Below are positions 55,191 to 64,000 of a stretch of 64,000 nt of DNA, piece after piece. This DNA is from Opisthocomus hoazin (taxonomy: Eukaryota; Chordata; Aves; Opisthocomiformes; Opisthocomidae). The number at the start of each line of letters is the position of its first letter. Within the stretch, counting starts at the first letter, position 1. A model generated the notes under the pieces. It did not search any database and was not told where the DNA came from. It was given only the letters and a program-made list of their open reading frames with translations. The stretch spans positions 44,778,320-44,842,319 of the forward strand of contig NC_134454.1 of NCBI RefSeq assembly GCF_030867145.1. The letters run 5' to 3'. A program made the position numbers and the translations under genes.

Positions 55191-55744
55191 TATAACAGGG
55201 TCACGGGAGTGTATGGTCCCAGTGATTCATATGTTTTTAATTCTGGTATTAGGGTCATGACCACCTCCTTATGCCCCAAATGCCATTTCCATGTTTTTCC
55301 CATCTGTAAAAGTGAGTACAGTGGATAAGCAATTACAGAAAATCCAGGTACATGTTTTCTCCAATATCCTACGGTACTCATAAGTTGTTGGAATTCTTTT
55401 CTAGATTGGGGCATTTGTAATTGTTCTGTTTTACTTAAGGTGTCCAGTGGAATTGCTGCACTACCTGCAATCCACCAAGTACCTAAAAATTTTACCTCTT
55501 TGCTTGGTTCTTAATGTTTTTCAGGTGGAACTTCAACTTCTGCATTGTGTAATTCTTGCCACACTGCTTCCCCCACCTTTTCAGGGGGAGTCATTCTGAT
55601 TAGAATGTCAGATATATATTAGTATGGTTTTACATCTGGAGGGAGTGAGATTGTCTGTAAAAGTTCAGCAAATGCAGCATGAGCAGTTGTAGGTGAGTGT
55701 TTATAACCCTGTGGAAGTCTATTAAAGGTACACTGTACACCTTT
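55190..55744 (-). pseudogene. ERV pol, reverse transcriptase palm and thumb remnant
   Basis: The LPQGYKHSPT motif reads at about 55.71 kb. The catalytic YxDD position reads YISD, with an in-frame stop two residues before it. The frame resumes at 55414-55190 with the QSRKEFQQLMSTVGYWRKH segment typical of the RT thumb. Confidence 0.8.
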
Positions 55745-56301
55745 CAAGTAACTTCAAATTTCTCTTTATCCTTTCCATGTAAGGGGACCATAGAGAACAT
55801 ACCCTTTACATCTAATGTCACCATCCGGGGGCTTGCAGCTGCTTGCAAAGTAGCTGTTAAGTTTGTAATGTTTGGTACAGCGGCTGTTAGTGGAGCTGTA
55901 TTACCATTTAGGCACCAATAATCAACAGTTAAACACCACCTCCTATCTGGTTTTTGGACCGGTGCAGCCTGCTGTAGGTGACCCTGCTTCGGCAGGAGGG
56001 TTGGACTAGATGACCCACAGAGGTCCCTTCCAACCCCTACTGTTCTGTGATTCTGTGATTCTGTGAGTGGGTTCTGGAAATAATCTGTCGCTTTTTCCAA
56101 ATCAGCTATCACTTGAGAAATTCCAGCCCATGCTGCAGCAGAAACTGGATACTGTGGGGCATTGGTAATCTTTGAATCACGAGTGCGGGAGCTGTGTGGG
56201 GCACACATGCTGTAGCTTCCCAATTTTTTTTTTAGGGTTAGCATTGATATCTGATCCAAAAGACCACACACTGCTGTCCGACAAACACCAGGCTCATCCA
56301 T
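55744..56301 (-). pseudogene. ERV pol, reverse transcriptase N-terminal part with CR1 insertion
   Basis: The frame includes WCLTVDYWCLN and TLDVKGMFSMVPL, the first RT motifs including the first catalytic Asp. About 33 codons in the middle are translated CR1 sequence (55963-56066), which by chance keeps the frame open. Confidence 0.85.
55963..56066 (+). mobile_element. CR1 3' end inside ERV pol
   Basis: About 104 bases of the CR1 3' end, sense on plus, ending in three ATTCTGTG-type octamers. It is the same subfamily as the 24-kb and 49-kb copies and is heavily 5' truncated. Confidence 0.93.
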
Positions 56302-56808
56302 TTATAACATCAAATCCCAAAATATTTTCGTTGTGATCTTTAACTGCAAAGCGAGTAGATGACATGCGTTTCTTGCCAGGGAGCCATAAATTAACTTTTA
56401 CAGTTTGGGAAATAGCACTTGCTCAGTTTACACCAGTAATTTTAACTCTCTGCCATCTGTGTCGTGTACCCAGCTTCTCACCCTTTTGTTATGTCAGTAC
56501 TGAAATGTGTGACCCCATACCTATGAGAAATTTTGCTAATTGTTATCAAGGTCTGACTGGGATTAAAATATATGGGCCATTATGATGTATCCATTGAGAA
56601 GATTCCACTTGCCAGACAGACCCAATTGTCATCCAGACACAATTTGTTTTTTGAACCAGGCGGGAAAAGATTTATTTGAGTCCTAGCCACCTGTAGTTGC
56701 TTTTCCACAGCTTCCCAGTCACTCCAATTATCACAAGCCCATTCATCTGAGAATGCTGGAAGTGGACTTATTCCATTCCTTTATAAGCAATCAGTGACAC
56801 TACTTGCC
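56302..56808 (-). other. ERV leader and gag/protease remnant
   Basis: About 0.5 kb between the primer-binding site and pol. I read only short broken frames (for example DNWSDWEAVEKQLQ, then ENILGFDVING). A normal gag needs 1.5-2 kb, so most of it is deleted. Confidence 0.55.
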
Positions 56809-56826
56809 ATCCTGCTGACTACGCCA
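56809..56826 (-). other. ERV primer-binding site, tRNA-Ser-like
   Basis: Minus strand TGGCGTAGTCAGCAGGAT, three bases inside the 5' LTR. It is complementary, apart from one base, to the 3' end of tRNA-Ser (…ATCCTGCCGACTACGCCA). Confidence 0.75.
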
Positions 56827-56829
56827 ATT

Positions 56830-57914
56830 TGTCACGAATGAGTGGTTAGGTGACTTAAAGAATCACCATCAAAGGTGCTTGCAAGAAATTATTTTAATAA
56901 GAATTTATAAAATGTGATTTAACAAAGTTTGTTGGCAAGGTTCACTCTGCTACTTATCAAATCAATGAAATACAAAATCGAGGTAGGATTAAAATAATAT
57001 GATTTATGCAGAGACTGAAGAAAGTTAGAAGGGACAAGGGAGACCCTCCTCTTGAGCCACAAGGTTCAGAACGGCCCCCCTGGCTTTCTCAGCTCCTTCT
57101 CAGAGAGGAGCCTAGGTGTGGCTGGATCCAGACCTGGCCTTAGACTGTAGCAGTTTATGTCTAAAGGATATGTCTGGCAGCAATTTAAGGTTTGTTCAGT
57201 TAGAGAATCACAGAAATTCAGCAGTAATTAATCATTGGTTAACTCAGTATTTAAAGTGATTAAAAAGAATTTGCAACAGTCACAGTAAGAGGATATTATG
57301 ATTTGAATCAATTCACACACATGCCCGCAAACAATATGCCCAGATGAAGGTACCTGTTAAAAATCCCCAAGTTCAGTGGAATACTCACTTCAGCTGATTT
57401 TCATCAACAGGCGAAAGTGAAGCCTCAAGGAGTGAGGGATCCCTGTAGTTCAGCCCAGGTAACCTCAAACTTTAGTCTGAAGTGCTCTGAAAGGCGTCCC
57501 ACTCTTCCCTACCCAGATACTGGGCACAGCCTGCAGCGGTCCAGCAGAGCTCAAAGGACCTCTCTGGGCACCGCTGTTTATAGGGTTGCAAGATGACTAT
57601 AGTCAGTGAATTTCCATCCTGGCCACAATCTGGACTGGTAATTACTGGAACTCTCAAAGTTCCAGTAACGCTCATACTGGTCCAGGTAGAGTATGTTCCA
57701 AAGCTGTCCAGGGATGACACAGTTCCCCACCTTGGCCAGGCAACCAGAGCTCCTGGTATGGTCAGTGCTATTCTCCACCTCAGCCCTGCAAGAGTTCCTG
57801 GTATTGTCAGGGGACACTTAACCGCCAAACTCATTGCACCGAGGCAAAGACGTGACAGGAATTCCTGAGACAGTAAAGCAGTGCAGGAGAGGTGGGCCGA
57901 GCTGTACCACCACA
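56830..57914 (-). repeat. ERV 5' LTR
   Basis: 1,085 bases, TG...CA, homologous over its length to 48977-50642. TATAAA on minus at 57578-57583 puts U3 at about 330 bases and leaves a long R/U5. Confidence 0.92.
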
Positions 57915-57945
57915 GTCCTACCACTGCACCCCTCATGAGAGGTAG
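57915..57945 (-). mobile_element. Old CR1 fragment, right of ERV insertion
   Basis: After the duplicated GTCCT, the text CCACTGCACCCCTCATGAG continues the CR1 broken at 48976, confirming the insertion site. Confidence 0.65.
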
Positions 57946-58249
57946 GATGACAAGCAGTCATCACAGAATAATTAATCCCATTACAACCTCCATCAGCCAC
58001 AGAGTCCCATAATCTGAGCATGTCAGAAGCTAGCACGAGCATTGCCTATGACTGACAGCTTTCCTTGCAGACTGCCTGCAGTTCCCAGTTTGAATCAGGG
58101 TTGGGAACTCTGACCTGAAGGGCAAAATAATTCTTGCAGAGAACCAAAATATGCTAAGTTAACTTTTCTGAAGTAGGTACTCTTAACTTGTTGGATAATG
58201 AATATTTGTTTTGTCAAACTTTAGACACATCAGAACATGAAAGACAAAC
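57946..58249. other. Intergenic sequence between ERV/CR1 and CKS2
   Basis: About 300 bases. No feature recognised. Confidence 0.5.
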
Positions 58250-58255
58250 TTTAAT
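58250..58255 (-). terminator. CKS2: Candidate CKS2 poly(A) signal
   Basis: ATTAAA on the minus strand, about 250 bases past the CKS2 stop codon. I see no canonical AATAAA nearer. Confidence 0.4.
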
Positions 58256-58507
58256 AATCAAAATTAACTGAAAAGTCAAACAGGCACTTACATTAACAGT
58301 AAAGAAAGCTTCATTACTTTATGAACATCATAGCAGCGTGCTTGGAATTGCATTTGACTGAGCTTTGTTGCTGTGAATAATACAGCTCATGCACAGGTAT
58401 GCATGTATGTTTTTTACACTTTATAAAGTATTCACTGAATACTACCAACATATATACACACTCATATACATAGTTCCAGAAGATTTAGAAGATTTTTAGA
58501 CAATGGT

Positions 58508-58560
58508 TCATTTCTGCTCATCCTTTGGAAGAGGTCTTCTGAAGAGAAGAATATGTGGTT
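58508..58560 (-). CDS. CKS2: CKS2 exon 3
   Basis: Acceptor TTTCCACAG, phase 1 in. Encodes [17 protein letters not shown] and TGA at 58508-58510. The [15 protein letters not shown] strand is the family's most conserved part and holds the hinge for domain swapping. Confidence 0.97.
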
Positions 58561-60706
58561 CTGTGGAAATAAAATTGAACAAAGTGTCAGTCTGTCCCCC
58601 AGGTCTCAGTTACAGGGATCTCTTCTGTTTAAGAAGGCTTGAACAATAGTTGAAGCTTGCTGTAAAATAACAAACAGATTAAGATGACAAGTCCACAAAT
58701 ATGGCTGTATGTGTAGTATTTAGAGAACAACTTTGCAGTAACCTTACAACAGTCAAACAGGTGCTTTGCAAGTTTTATACCAAATATTGGCAGTATCAAA
58801 TTTAACATACTTACAGGAAGAAAGTACTAGGAAAAAAAATACAACAGTATTTTAAGTGAGTATTGGTACTGTCTTGCTACATTAGGCTATTTGATGAGCT
58901 TTGTTACTGTAACTTAGACTAACAAACTGCTGATGCTGTCCTTGTTAAGTATATAGTGTCAGGCATCAGCAAAAGCCACTTCAGTTAATACAGCCAGCTT
59001 ATATTATTATTTGACTTGGTTGTAAACACCTCCAAAAAAGCCCAAAGTATCAAAGTTGCCCAGCTGAGAGAAACACGGGAATGTTACTCTACTTTCTTCA
59101 CCTGGTTCTTCAGAAACTTGGAACTCCATGCCATTGCAATTCATCTATCACCAGTTACTTTTCAGTCAGGCTTGCCAATGGTAAGTTATCTAGAATGGCT
59201 GTTCTCAGAACATCAGTTTTAGGACTTCACACCCCATTAATTGAATGACTCATGCTGCTTTTAGTAGGCTGCATGGCTAGAGTTCAAAGTATACTGTAGA
59301 CTTTTCAGAACACTAATACAAAACCTTGTCTATGTGAGCATACATTACATTTTTGCACAGAAAGCAAGTGTGTCAGCTTTATGATTTAAAGAAATGCTGC
59401 TACGTAAAGCTTGGTTCAGTCACTGAGATACCAGTATTATTCAAGAGCTCACACGAAGCCAACTTCCATAGGCAGAGGTAGGAATGTTTTCCAGTCAGTC
59501 ACGTTTTGTCTGTTGATAGACCACACACACCTAGGACAAGGCTAGCATTTTGCCGTTCTGGGAGCAAGATGTGAAGGTTTTAAATAGAGGCTGTTATGTT
59601 GCCTTTGTTGACAAACAGCTGAAATAGCAAGGAGATAAAGAGTCTAAACATTCGGTAGTGAATTTCAGCTAGATTCCACTGCAGGAGCAATTATGTATTA
59701 CATACTTCAGCTGAGCACCAGGCAGTTGATATTTTTGATTCTCTTGTTCATCTAACTCTGTTCAGGTGTGCTTACCTGGCTCATGGATCATATAGTGAAC
59801 CCAGCCAAGACTTTGCTGAACACCAAGTCGTCTCCACTCTTCTTCAGACATTAGATGGGATTTTGGCACTTGTTTTAGAAGTTCTCTCGGCAGCATCACA
59901 TGCCTGTAGACACAATTGTTAAACACATGCTACATACACTAATGCCCATGTCTACACCAAAAGACAGTAAGCAAGTTCAGTTATGAATACTAGAATTCCC
60001 TATAAAGCAGTGTAGGGTGCTGACTGACATCACTAATTTGATTATGAAGCATCTGTCCCAGAACCCAGTTTTATATTCACTTTGTCTACTAAACATTACA
60101 TCTGTCTTGCAACTGTGTATTAAAACAGTCGAGACTACAGCGCTGGTTTGGAAAGACAGAATAGCAACATCACTTTGATCTGTCAGCTGAGGAGAAACAT
60201 GCAGCCTGCTCTAAAGTTCCTTTACCACTTTAACAGAAAGCCAAGCATTCGGTCTTGCTTTGGAGATCGCAAGTCAGCTGGTAACAGGGACACTCAGATC
60301 CCTACACAGGAAAAAAAAAACCAAGCCCGGCTCCGGGGAGGCGCGGCGGACCTGGCCCCCCTCCCCCCCTCCAGCGCCCTCTGCTCGGGGCGCGCGCCGC
60401 CCGCTCTCCCAACGGCCGCCCCGGGTGAGGGGGTGGGGGGGGGTGGCAGCACGGGCCCGCCCCCCTCCCGCCAGCGGGTCGAAAGCAGCGCACAGACCCG
60501 CTCCGGAGAGGCTCCCCCCTTCCCCCCCCGCAGGCCACAAGCCCCTCGGCCCCCGCGGGAGAGGCGCCCCGCCCCCCCCCGCCTCTGAAATGGCGAGCAG
60601 GAGCCCCTTCCCGACCCCCTGCGGCCGGCCCAACAGCAGCCTCGTACCGGTACTCGTACTGCTCGTCGAAGTATTTGTCGGAATAGTAGATCTGCTTCTG
60701 GGCCAT
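58508..60706 (-). CDS. CKS2: Cyclin-dependent kinase regulatory subunit 2 (whole gene)
   Basis: CKS2 binds CDK1/CDK2 and reads phosphothreonine on CDK substrates, promoting multisite phosphorylation and meiotic and mitotic progression. Three exons (60706-60648, 59903-59776, 58560-58508) join to 240 bases, exactly the 79-residue family length. Residues: [20 protein letters not shown], then HVMLPREL...[20 protein letters not shown], then [20 protein letters not shown]. Phe/Gln in [10 protein letters not shown] and the DEQK ending identify CKS2, not CKS1B. Expression is expected to peak in G2/M; the promoter carries matching elements. Confidence 0.98.
58561..59775 (-). other. CKS2: CKS2 intron 2
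   Basis: 1.2 kb, AT-rich. The 68-codon plus-strand frame at 59016-59222 is unsupported. Confidence 0.7.
59776..59903 (-). CDS. CKS2: CKS2 exon 2
   Basis: 128 bases between GTCTACAG (acceptor) and CCAG|GTAAGC (donor). Encodes [20 protein letters not shown] and [20 protein letters not shown], including the Arg/Ser/Trp/Arg anion-pocket residues. Confidence 0.98.
59904..60647 (-). other. CKS2: CKS2 intron 1
   Basis: 0.74 kb. The half near exon 1 (about 60320-60647) is extremely GC-rich with C/G runs and belongs to the CpG island. Long frames on both strands here are compositional. Confidence 0.75.
60423..60450 (+). other. G-run cluster in CKS2 intron 1
   Basis: GGGTGAGGGGGTGGGGGGGG on plus: four or more G runs separated by one or two bases, a classical quadruplex-prone pattern. 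It lies on the template side for the CKS2 transcript. Confidence 0.6.
60648..60706 (-). CDS. CKS2: CKS2 exon 1
   Basis: ATG at 60706 in a G/C-rich context (GGCCATGG-like on the opposite strand). Encodes [19 protein letters not shown] plus two bases of Arg; donor CCG|GTACGA. Confidence 0.97.
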
Positions 60707-60836
60707 GGCGGGCAGCGGTGGCGGCGGCAGCGGCCGAGGCAGCAACAGCCGGAGGGGCAGCGGCAGCAACAACTAAGGGGCTCGCACGACAGGAAGCAGC
60801 GCGCAGACTAACCGCCCGCTTCCGCACCCCGCTCCG

Positions 60837-60948
60837 TTTGAATCCAACGCCTCGGCTCCCATTGGCCCCTCCGGGCCAGCCAATAGCGCGCCGCGCCGCC
60901 GCGCCCGCCCGTCCGCCGCGTGACTCGGGCGCTCGCCCACCCGCCAAT
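60837..60948 (-). promoter_or_regulatory. CKS2: CKS2 core promoter: three CCAAT boxes and a CHR-like element
   Basis: CCAAT-type motifs at 60861-60865 (ATTGG on plus), 60880-60884 and 60944-60948 lie upstream of TTTGAA at 60837-60842. In the transcribed direction the order is CCAAT, CCAAT, CCAAT, CHR-like, then start. This is the NF-Y plus CHR layout known for G2/M genes. The assignment is by motif only. Confidence 0.6.
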
Positions 60949-61330
60949 CGCCGGGAGCGTTACGTACAGGGGCGGGCGCTGGGAAAGGGGAGGGGAGGGG
61001 AGCTGACCCGACCCGACCGGAAGCGGGCTAGCAGGGAGGTGGCGGAGCCGGGCGGTTCTAGTAGTTTCTAGGCTCCACGCGGTGCGGAGGTGGGGGGCCG
61101 GGCGGCCAGTGTGGCGGTTGGGGCCGTTGGTGACCGGTTCTCGGCCCACGCTGCTGTGTGACGGGCTGCTCCCGCGGCTGGGAAGGCCGTAGCCTCCGGG
61201 AGGGCTTGCTCGGGGTGCGGGTGTGTCCAAAGCGGTGAGCCGCCCCGAAGCGGGGGTTCTACCACCCGGGGTGCGGGTGGCCCACCCCCGCGCGCGGTCT
61301 AGGTGCTTTTTTACCTCACGCCTGCGCAGA

Positions 61331-63436
61331 GGTGGGTGCGAGGTGGTAACTCCCCGCGGCTGGCACAGTTTGGCCAACGCGCGGCAAACATCCACACGTT
61401 TCGGCCAACAGTGACCAGTTTTGCAGTGTTGTCCCGCTGGGCCTTCGCGTCTCCGCTTACAGCCACCGTATCCTCCCTCTTTGCTGCGCGTGTTCCATGA
61501 GCAAGGGGCTTTTCTTGGCAGGGGGCTTTCGCCATTCGAGGGTGGGTTTTTTACCGTTCTGATTAGGCTAGGTCACTTAACAGTGTAAGTAACCTAGTTC
61601 TTATTAGCGGTTTTGGTTTGTACTTGCCTTAGTACTTTGTTTTAATTACAGCTGTGGCTCTTCAAGGCTGCCATGCTAGTCCTTATCAGTTCTTTGAGCC
61701 CTTTATCTGTCCTCCTCGTCAGGGTTTGACATCGCCGGCGCATTCTCACCCTTATTCGCAGCTGAGGGGGTGGGGGCAAGCGGCAGTATGGCATCCCCCC
61801 GGGAGCTGAATCCTTTCCCCTTGGCTTTCAGGGGTATCATGTGTGGGGTCTGTGGGCAGGATTTCAGCTCGCATTCTTACCCAGCAAAGTGGCACGGTAA
61901 ATACATTCACGGCAAAACATAAATAGCAACTGGCCAGCATTTGGTAAGAGGCGCTGCAGTTCCTAGGATATGCATCAGGCTTGCTAAGTAGGTAAATAGT
62001 GAATTCTGTGCTTTCCCAAACTCTGTTGGTGTTTCTTAAGTGTAGCTGCCCTGTGAGATGAGATAAGCTCCGTGGGAATGTTGCCAGAAAGGGCAATATC
62101 ACCGTTGCTTTCTTCTTCACGTTCTCTGTCCCCTGCCTACAGCGTGCTGCTGTTCTCCTCTTCTTGTTGGGCCTCTGTAGTAGAAGACATGTAATTTTCT
62201 GCTTTTATGGTGCTACCAGAAACACGGTACTGTCTCTGATCATGTAATATATCTGTTTGAAAAATGCTCTGATGGGGAAAAAATCCTGAAGTCATTTAAG
62301 GCACAAGTGCTGATACACATGCGTAGGTGGGCATCGTTGTTTTTAGCATCATTATTTTTACTGGTACTGCGGCCTGATGTCTGAAATGCTAAAGTTTAAG
62401 CCCGTCTCACGCCTTATAACTGTTAACAGGAGCATTTACATAATCCAGCAGTAATATTTTCTTGTAACTGGACTAAATCTTAGGGCATGTTGACACAGGC
62501 CATTTACAGGCAAAAAGAAGTTAGTATTTTTTGTACTGAGGTAGTTAAATGTGTGAAATTCCTTTCATTAACAAGCATCCTCAGCAGGAATATCAGTTCC
62601 AGTATAATCCTACAACTACAAGCCACCTGCAAGTTTCCACGGTATTGGCTGGAGTATTCAAAACAGAGCACTCTTTTTTTTTTTTTTTTTTTTTTTTTTT
62701 GGCTTAGTTTCAGGCAGCAGAACGGTTATTGTTGAATACTTAAGGCAGAGAGTACACAATAATCTGTTAGGAACGGTGTTGTGTAATAATGGGGGAAACA
62801 GATCAAACCACCACAACAAAGGGGTTCTGCTGGACGGAAGACGTTTGATCTAGGTGCCTTTTTTATAACCTTTCAGCTTATCTCATGCAAACTGAACATG
62901 AGAGAAAATTTACCTTTATGGAAGCCTATGTATAAGCCTCCTGTGAGTTCACTCAGAAGTGAAGGCCTGTAGTCCCTTTAAAGCAACTCTTCCTTCTACT
63001 GCCAATACTCATACCAAATCATAATTTTGAAGAGGATTAGAAGGATTCTTAGGCAGATAGGCACACAATTCTCTTTGAGATCCCTCAAATTATTTTCAAA
63101 ATTCTTGTTCCTCAGGACTGAAAAACTGTATTTGTCAGGCAACTGGTAAAGCTAACAGAACTGGGATACTGGTTTTAGTAATCCAGGGTCAGGAGATCTT
63201 ACTTAGTACCGGAGTGCCATTTCAGCTTCTCTTTCATCATTTCTTTTCCTTGACAAGACTTACAAACATTGGTGAATGATAAATAATGCACCAGTACCAG
63301 GAGTCTGTTCAGCTCCGCTATTAATTTGTTATCTTCTTCCTAAAACAAAAACCTTAATGTTTGCAAGATGATTTGTAAAATTACTGAAATAAAGTAATAA
63401 GCTCGCTAAACGGTTAATCTGGTTAAATGGTTAAGC
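61331..63436. other. Intergenic region upstream of CKS2
   Basis: GC-rich to about 61.5 kb, then AT-rich. A 27-base T run lies at 62674-62700. The small frames at 61752-62120 and 62487-62735 have no support. No gene recognised. Confidence 0.6.
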
Positions 63437-64000
63437 TTGATAATCATTTCCAGACACATGAAAACACATAGTGGTGTATCCCAGGGGTCAGTACTGGGTC
63501 TGATCCTGTTCAACATCTTCGTTAATGATCTGCACAATGAGGCAGAGCGTACCTTCAGCAAGTTTGCAGATGACATGAAACTTGGAGGAGTGGCTGGTAT
63601 ACCGGAAGGTTATGCAGCCAGGTGGATGGGCTGCAGAAATGGGCTGAGAGGAACCTCATGAGGAGGTTGAACAAGGGGAATTGCAAAGTCCTTCACTTGG
63701 GGAGGAACAACCCCATCACCAGCACATGCAGCGGGCTGCCCGGCTGGAGATCAGCTTTGCAGAAAAGGACCTGGGAGTCCTGGTGGACACCAAGTTGAAC
63801 ATGAGCCAGCACTGTGCCCTGGTGGCAAAGAAGACGAATGATATCCTGGGGCTGTGTGAGGAGCAGTGTTGCCAGCAAGTTGAGGGAGGTGATCCTTACA
63901 CTCTGGTCAGCACTGGTGGGGTCAATGGTGGAGTACTGTGCCCAGTTCTGGGCTCCCCAGTACAAGAGAGAGATGGACATAGAGGAGACAGTCCAATGAA
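63437..64000 (+). mobile_element. CR1 LINE reverse-transcriptase fragment, runs off window
   Basis: CR1, sense on plus. The frame from about 63437 reads GVSQGSVLGLILFNIFVNDL and FSKFADDMKLGG, with the catalytic FADD. Frameshifts follow, then the RT C-terminal part to the window end (SALVGSMVEYCAQFWAPQYK). It is more 5' than the other copies and diverged. Confidence 0.93.

Larger units (their letters stand above)
48972..57919 (-). mobile_element. Endogenous retrovirus (nearly 9 kb, two LTRs, broken)
   Basis: A provirus transcribed on the minus strand: 5' LTR 56830-57914, primer-binding site 56809-56826, pol fragments, env fragments, 3' LTR 48977-50642. It is flanked by the 5-bp duplication GTCCT (48972-48976 and 57915-57919). 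Pol resembles class I/III elements, with a reverse transcriptase opening of the LTVDY...APLTAAVP type. Gag is essentially missing: only about 0.5 kb separates the primer-binding site from pol-like sequence. Every gene has stops or frameshifts. Two younger CR1 insertions lie inside. It sits between SECISBP2 and CKS2, parallel to both. Confidence 0.92.
60320..61330 (-). promoter_or_regulatory. CKS2: CpG island of CKS2
   Basis: GC- and CpG-dense from intron 1 across exon 1 and about 0.6 kb upstream. No TATA box in the expected place. Confidence 0.75.

Noticed and set aside
57472-57936. 154-codon minus-strand frame
   Set aside because: It lies within the ERV 5' LTR, which is non-coding.
60260-60947. 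Long open frames of 119-217 codons on both strands around CKS2 exon 1
   Set aside because: They are Pro/Ala/Arg/Gly-rich, overlap each other in all frames and lie in a CpG island. The true gene in this place is the 59-base CKS2 exon.
1-64000. CRISPR arrays, tRNA or rRNA genes, bacterial operons
   Set aside because: No regularly spaced repeats, cloverleaf genes or prokaryotic gene layout. The only tRNA-like match is the 18-base retroviral primer site.

Overview
The window is bird nuclear DNA. It holds several CR1 retrotransposon copies ending in the avian (ATTCTGTG)n tail, an avian-type endogenous retrovirus, CpG-island promoters, and multi-exon genes with GT-AG introns. I cannot name the species. 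Gene order, left to right, is SEMA4D (plus strand, C-terminal end only), SECISBP2 (minus, complete) and CKS2 (minus, complete). This matches the block I know from human chromosome 9q22 (CKS2-SECISBP2-SEMA4D), which in birds I would expect on the Z chromosome (inference).

Region 1 (1-17,500): the 3' end of SEMA4D. A terminal coding exon at 367-1283 encodes the Ig domain, the transmembrane helix and the cytoplasmic tail, followed by a 3'UTR with AATAAA near 2815. Downstream are three further phase-matched exons (3214-3420, 14626-14835, 16906-16982). They assemble a different Ig-like domain split over two exons and a short hydrophilic end with no membrane anchor. I read them as an alternative, probably secreted, SEMA4D C-terminus.

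Region 2 (about 18,900-48,500): SECISBP2, reconstructed here as 18 coding exons whose intron phases all agree (887 codons plus stop). It encodes the SECIS-binding protein needed for selenocysteine incorporation. Its introns carry CR1 copies, a solo ERV LTR and a striking 110-bp perfect inverted repeat abutting the 5' end of one CR1. SEMA4D and SECISBP2 converge tail to tail; SECISBP2 starts in a CpG island near 48.0 kb.

Region 3 (48,733-57,945): an old CR1 fragment interrupted by a minus-strand endogenous retrovirus with two LTRs and a 5-bp target duplication. Its primer-binding site resembles the 3' end of tRNA-Ser. Most of gag is missing, pol is broken, and env is fragmented but long. Younger CR1 elements have inserted into its 3' LTR and its pol.

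Region 4 (58,250-61,500): CKS2, three coding exons encoding the 79-residue CDK-binding protein, with a CpG-island promoter carrying three CCAAT boxes and a TTTGAA (CHR-like) element. From 61.5 kb to the end is intergenic DNA finishing in a CR1 reverse-transcriptase fragment that runs off the window.

The three host genes are independent (axon guidance and immune signalling, selenoprotein synthesis, cell-cycle control). I see no operon-like or defence-like system. The most unusual structures are the alternative SEMA4D exons, the inverted repeat at the CR1 junction and the nested retrovirus.
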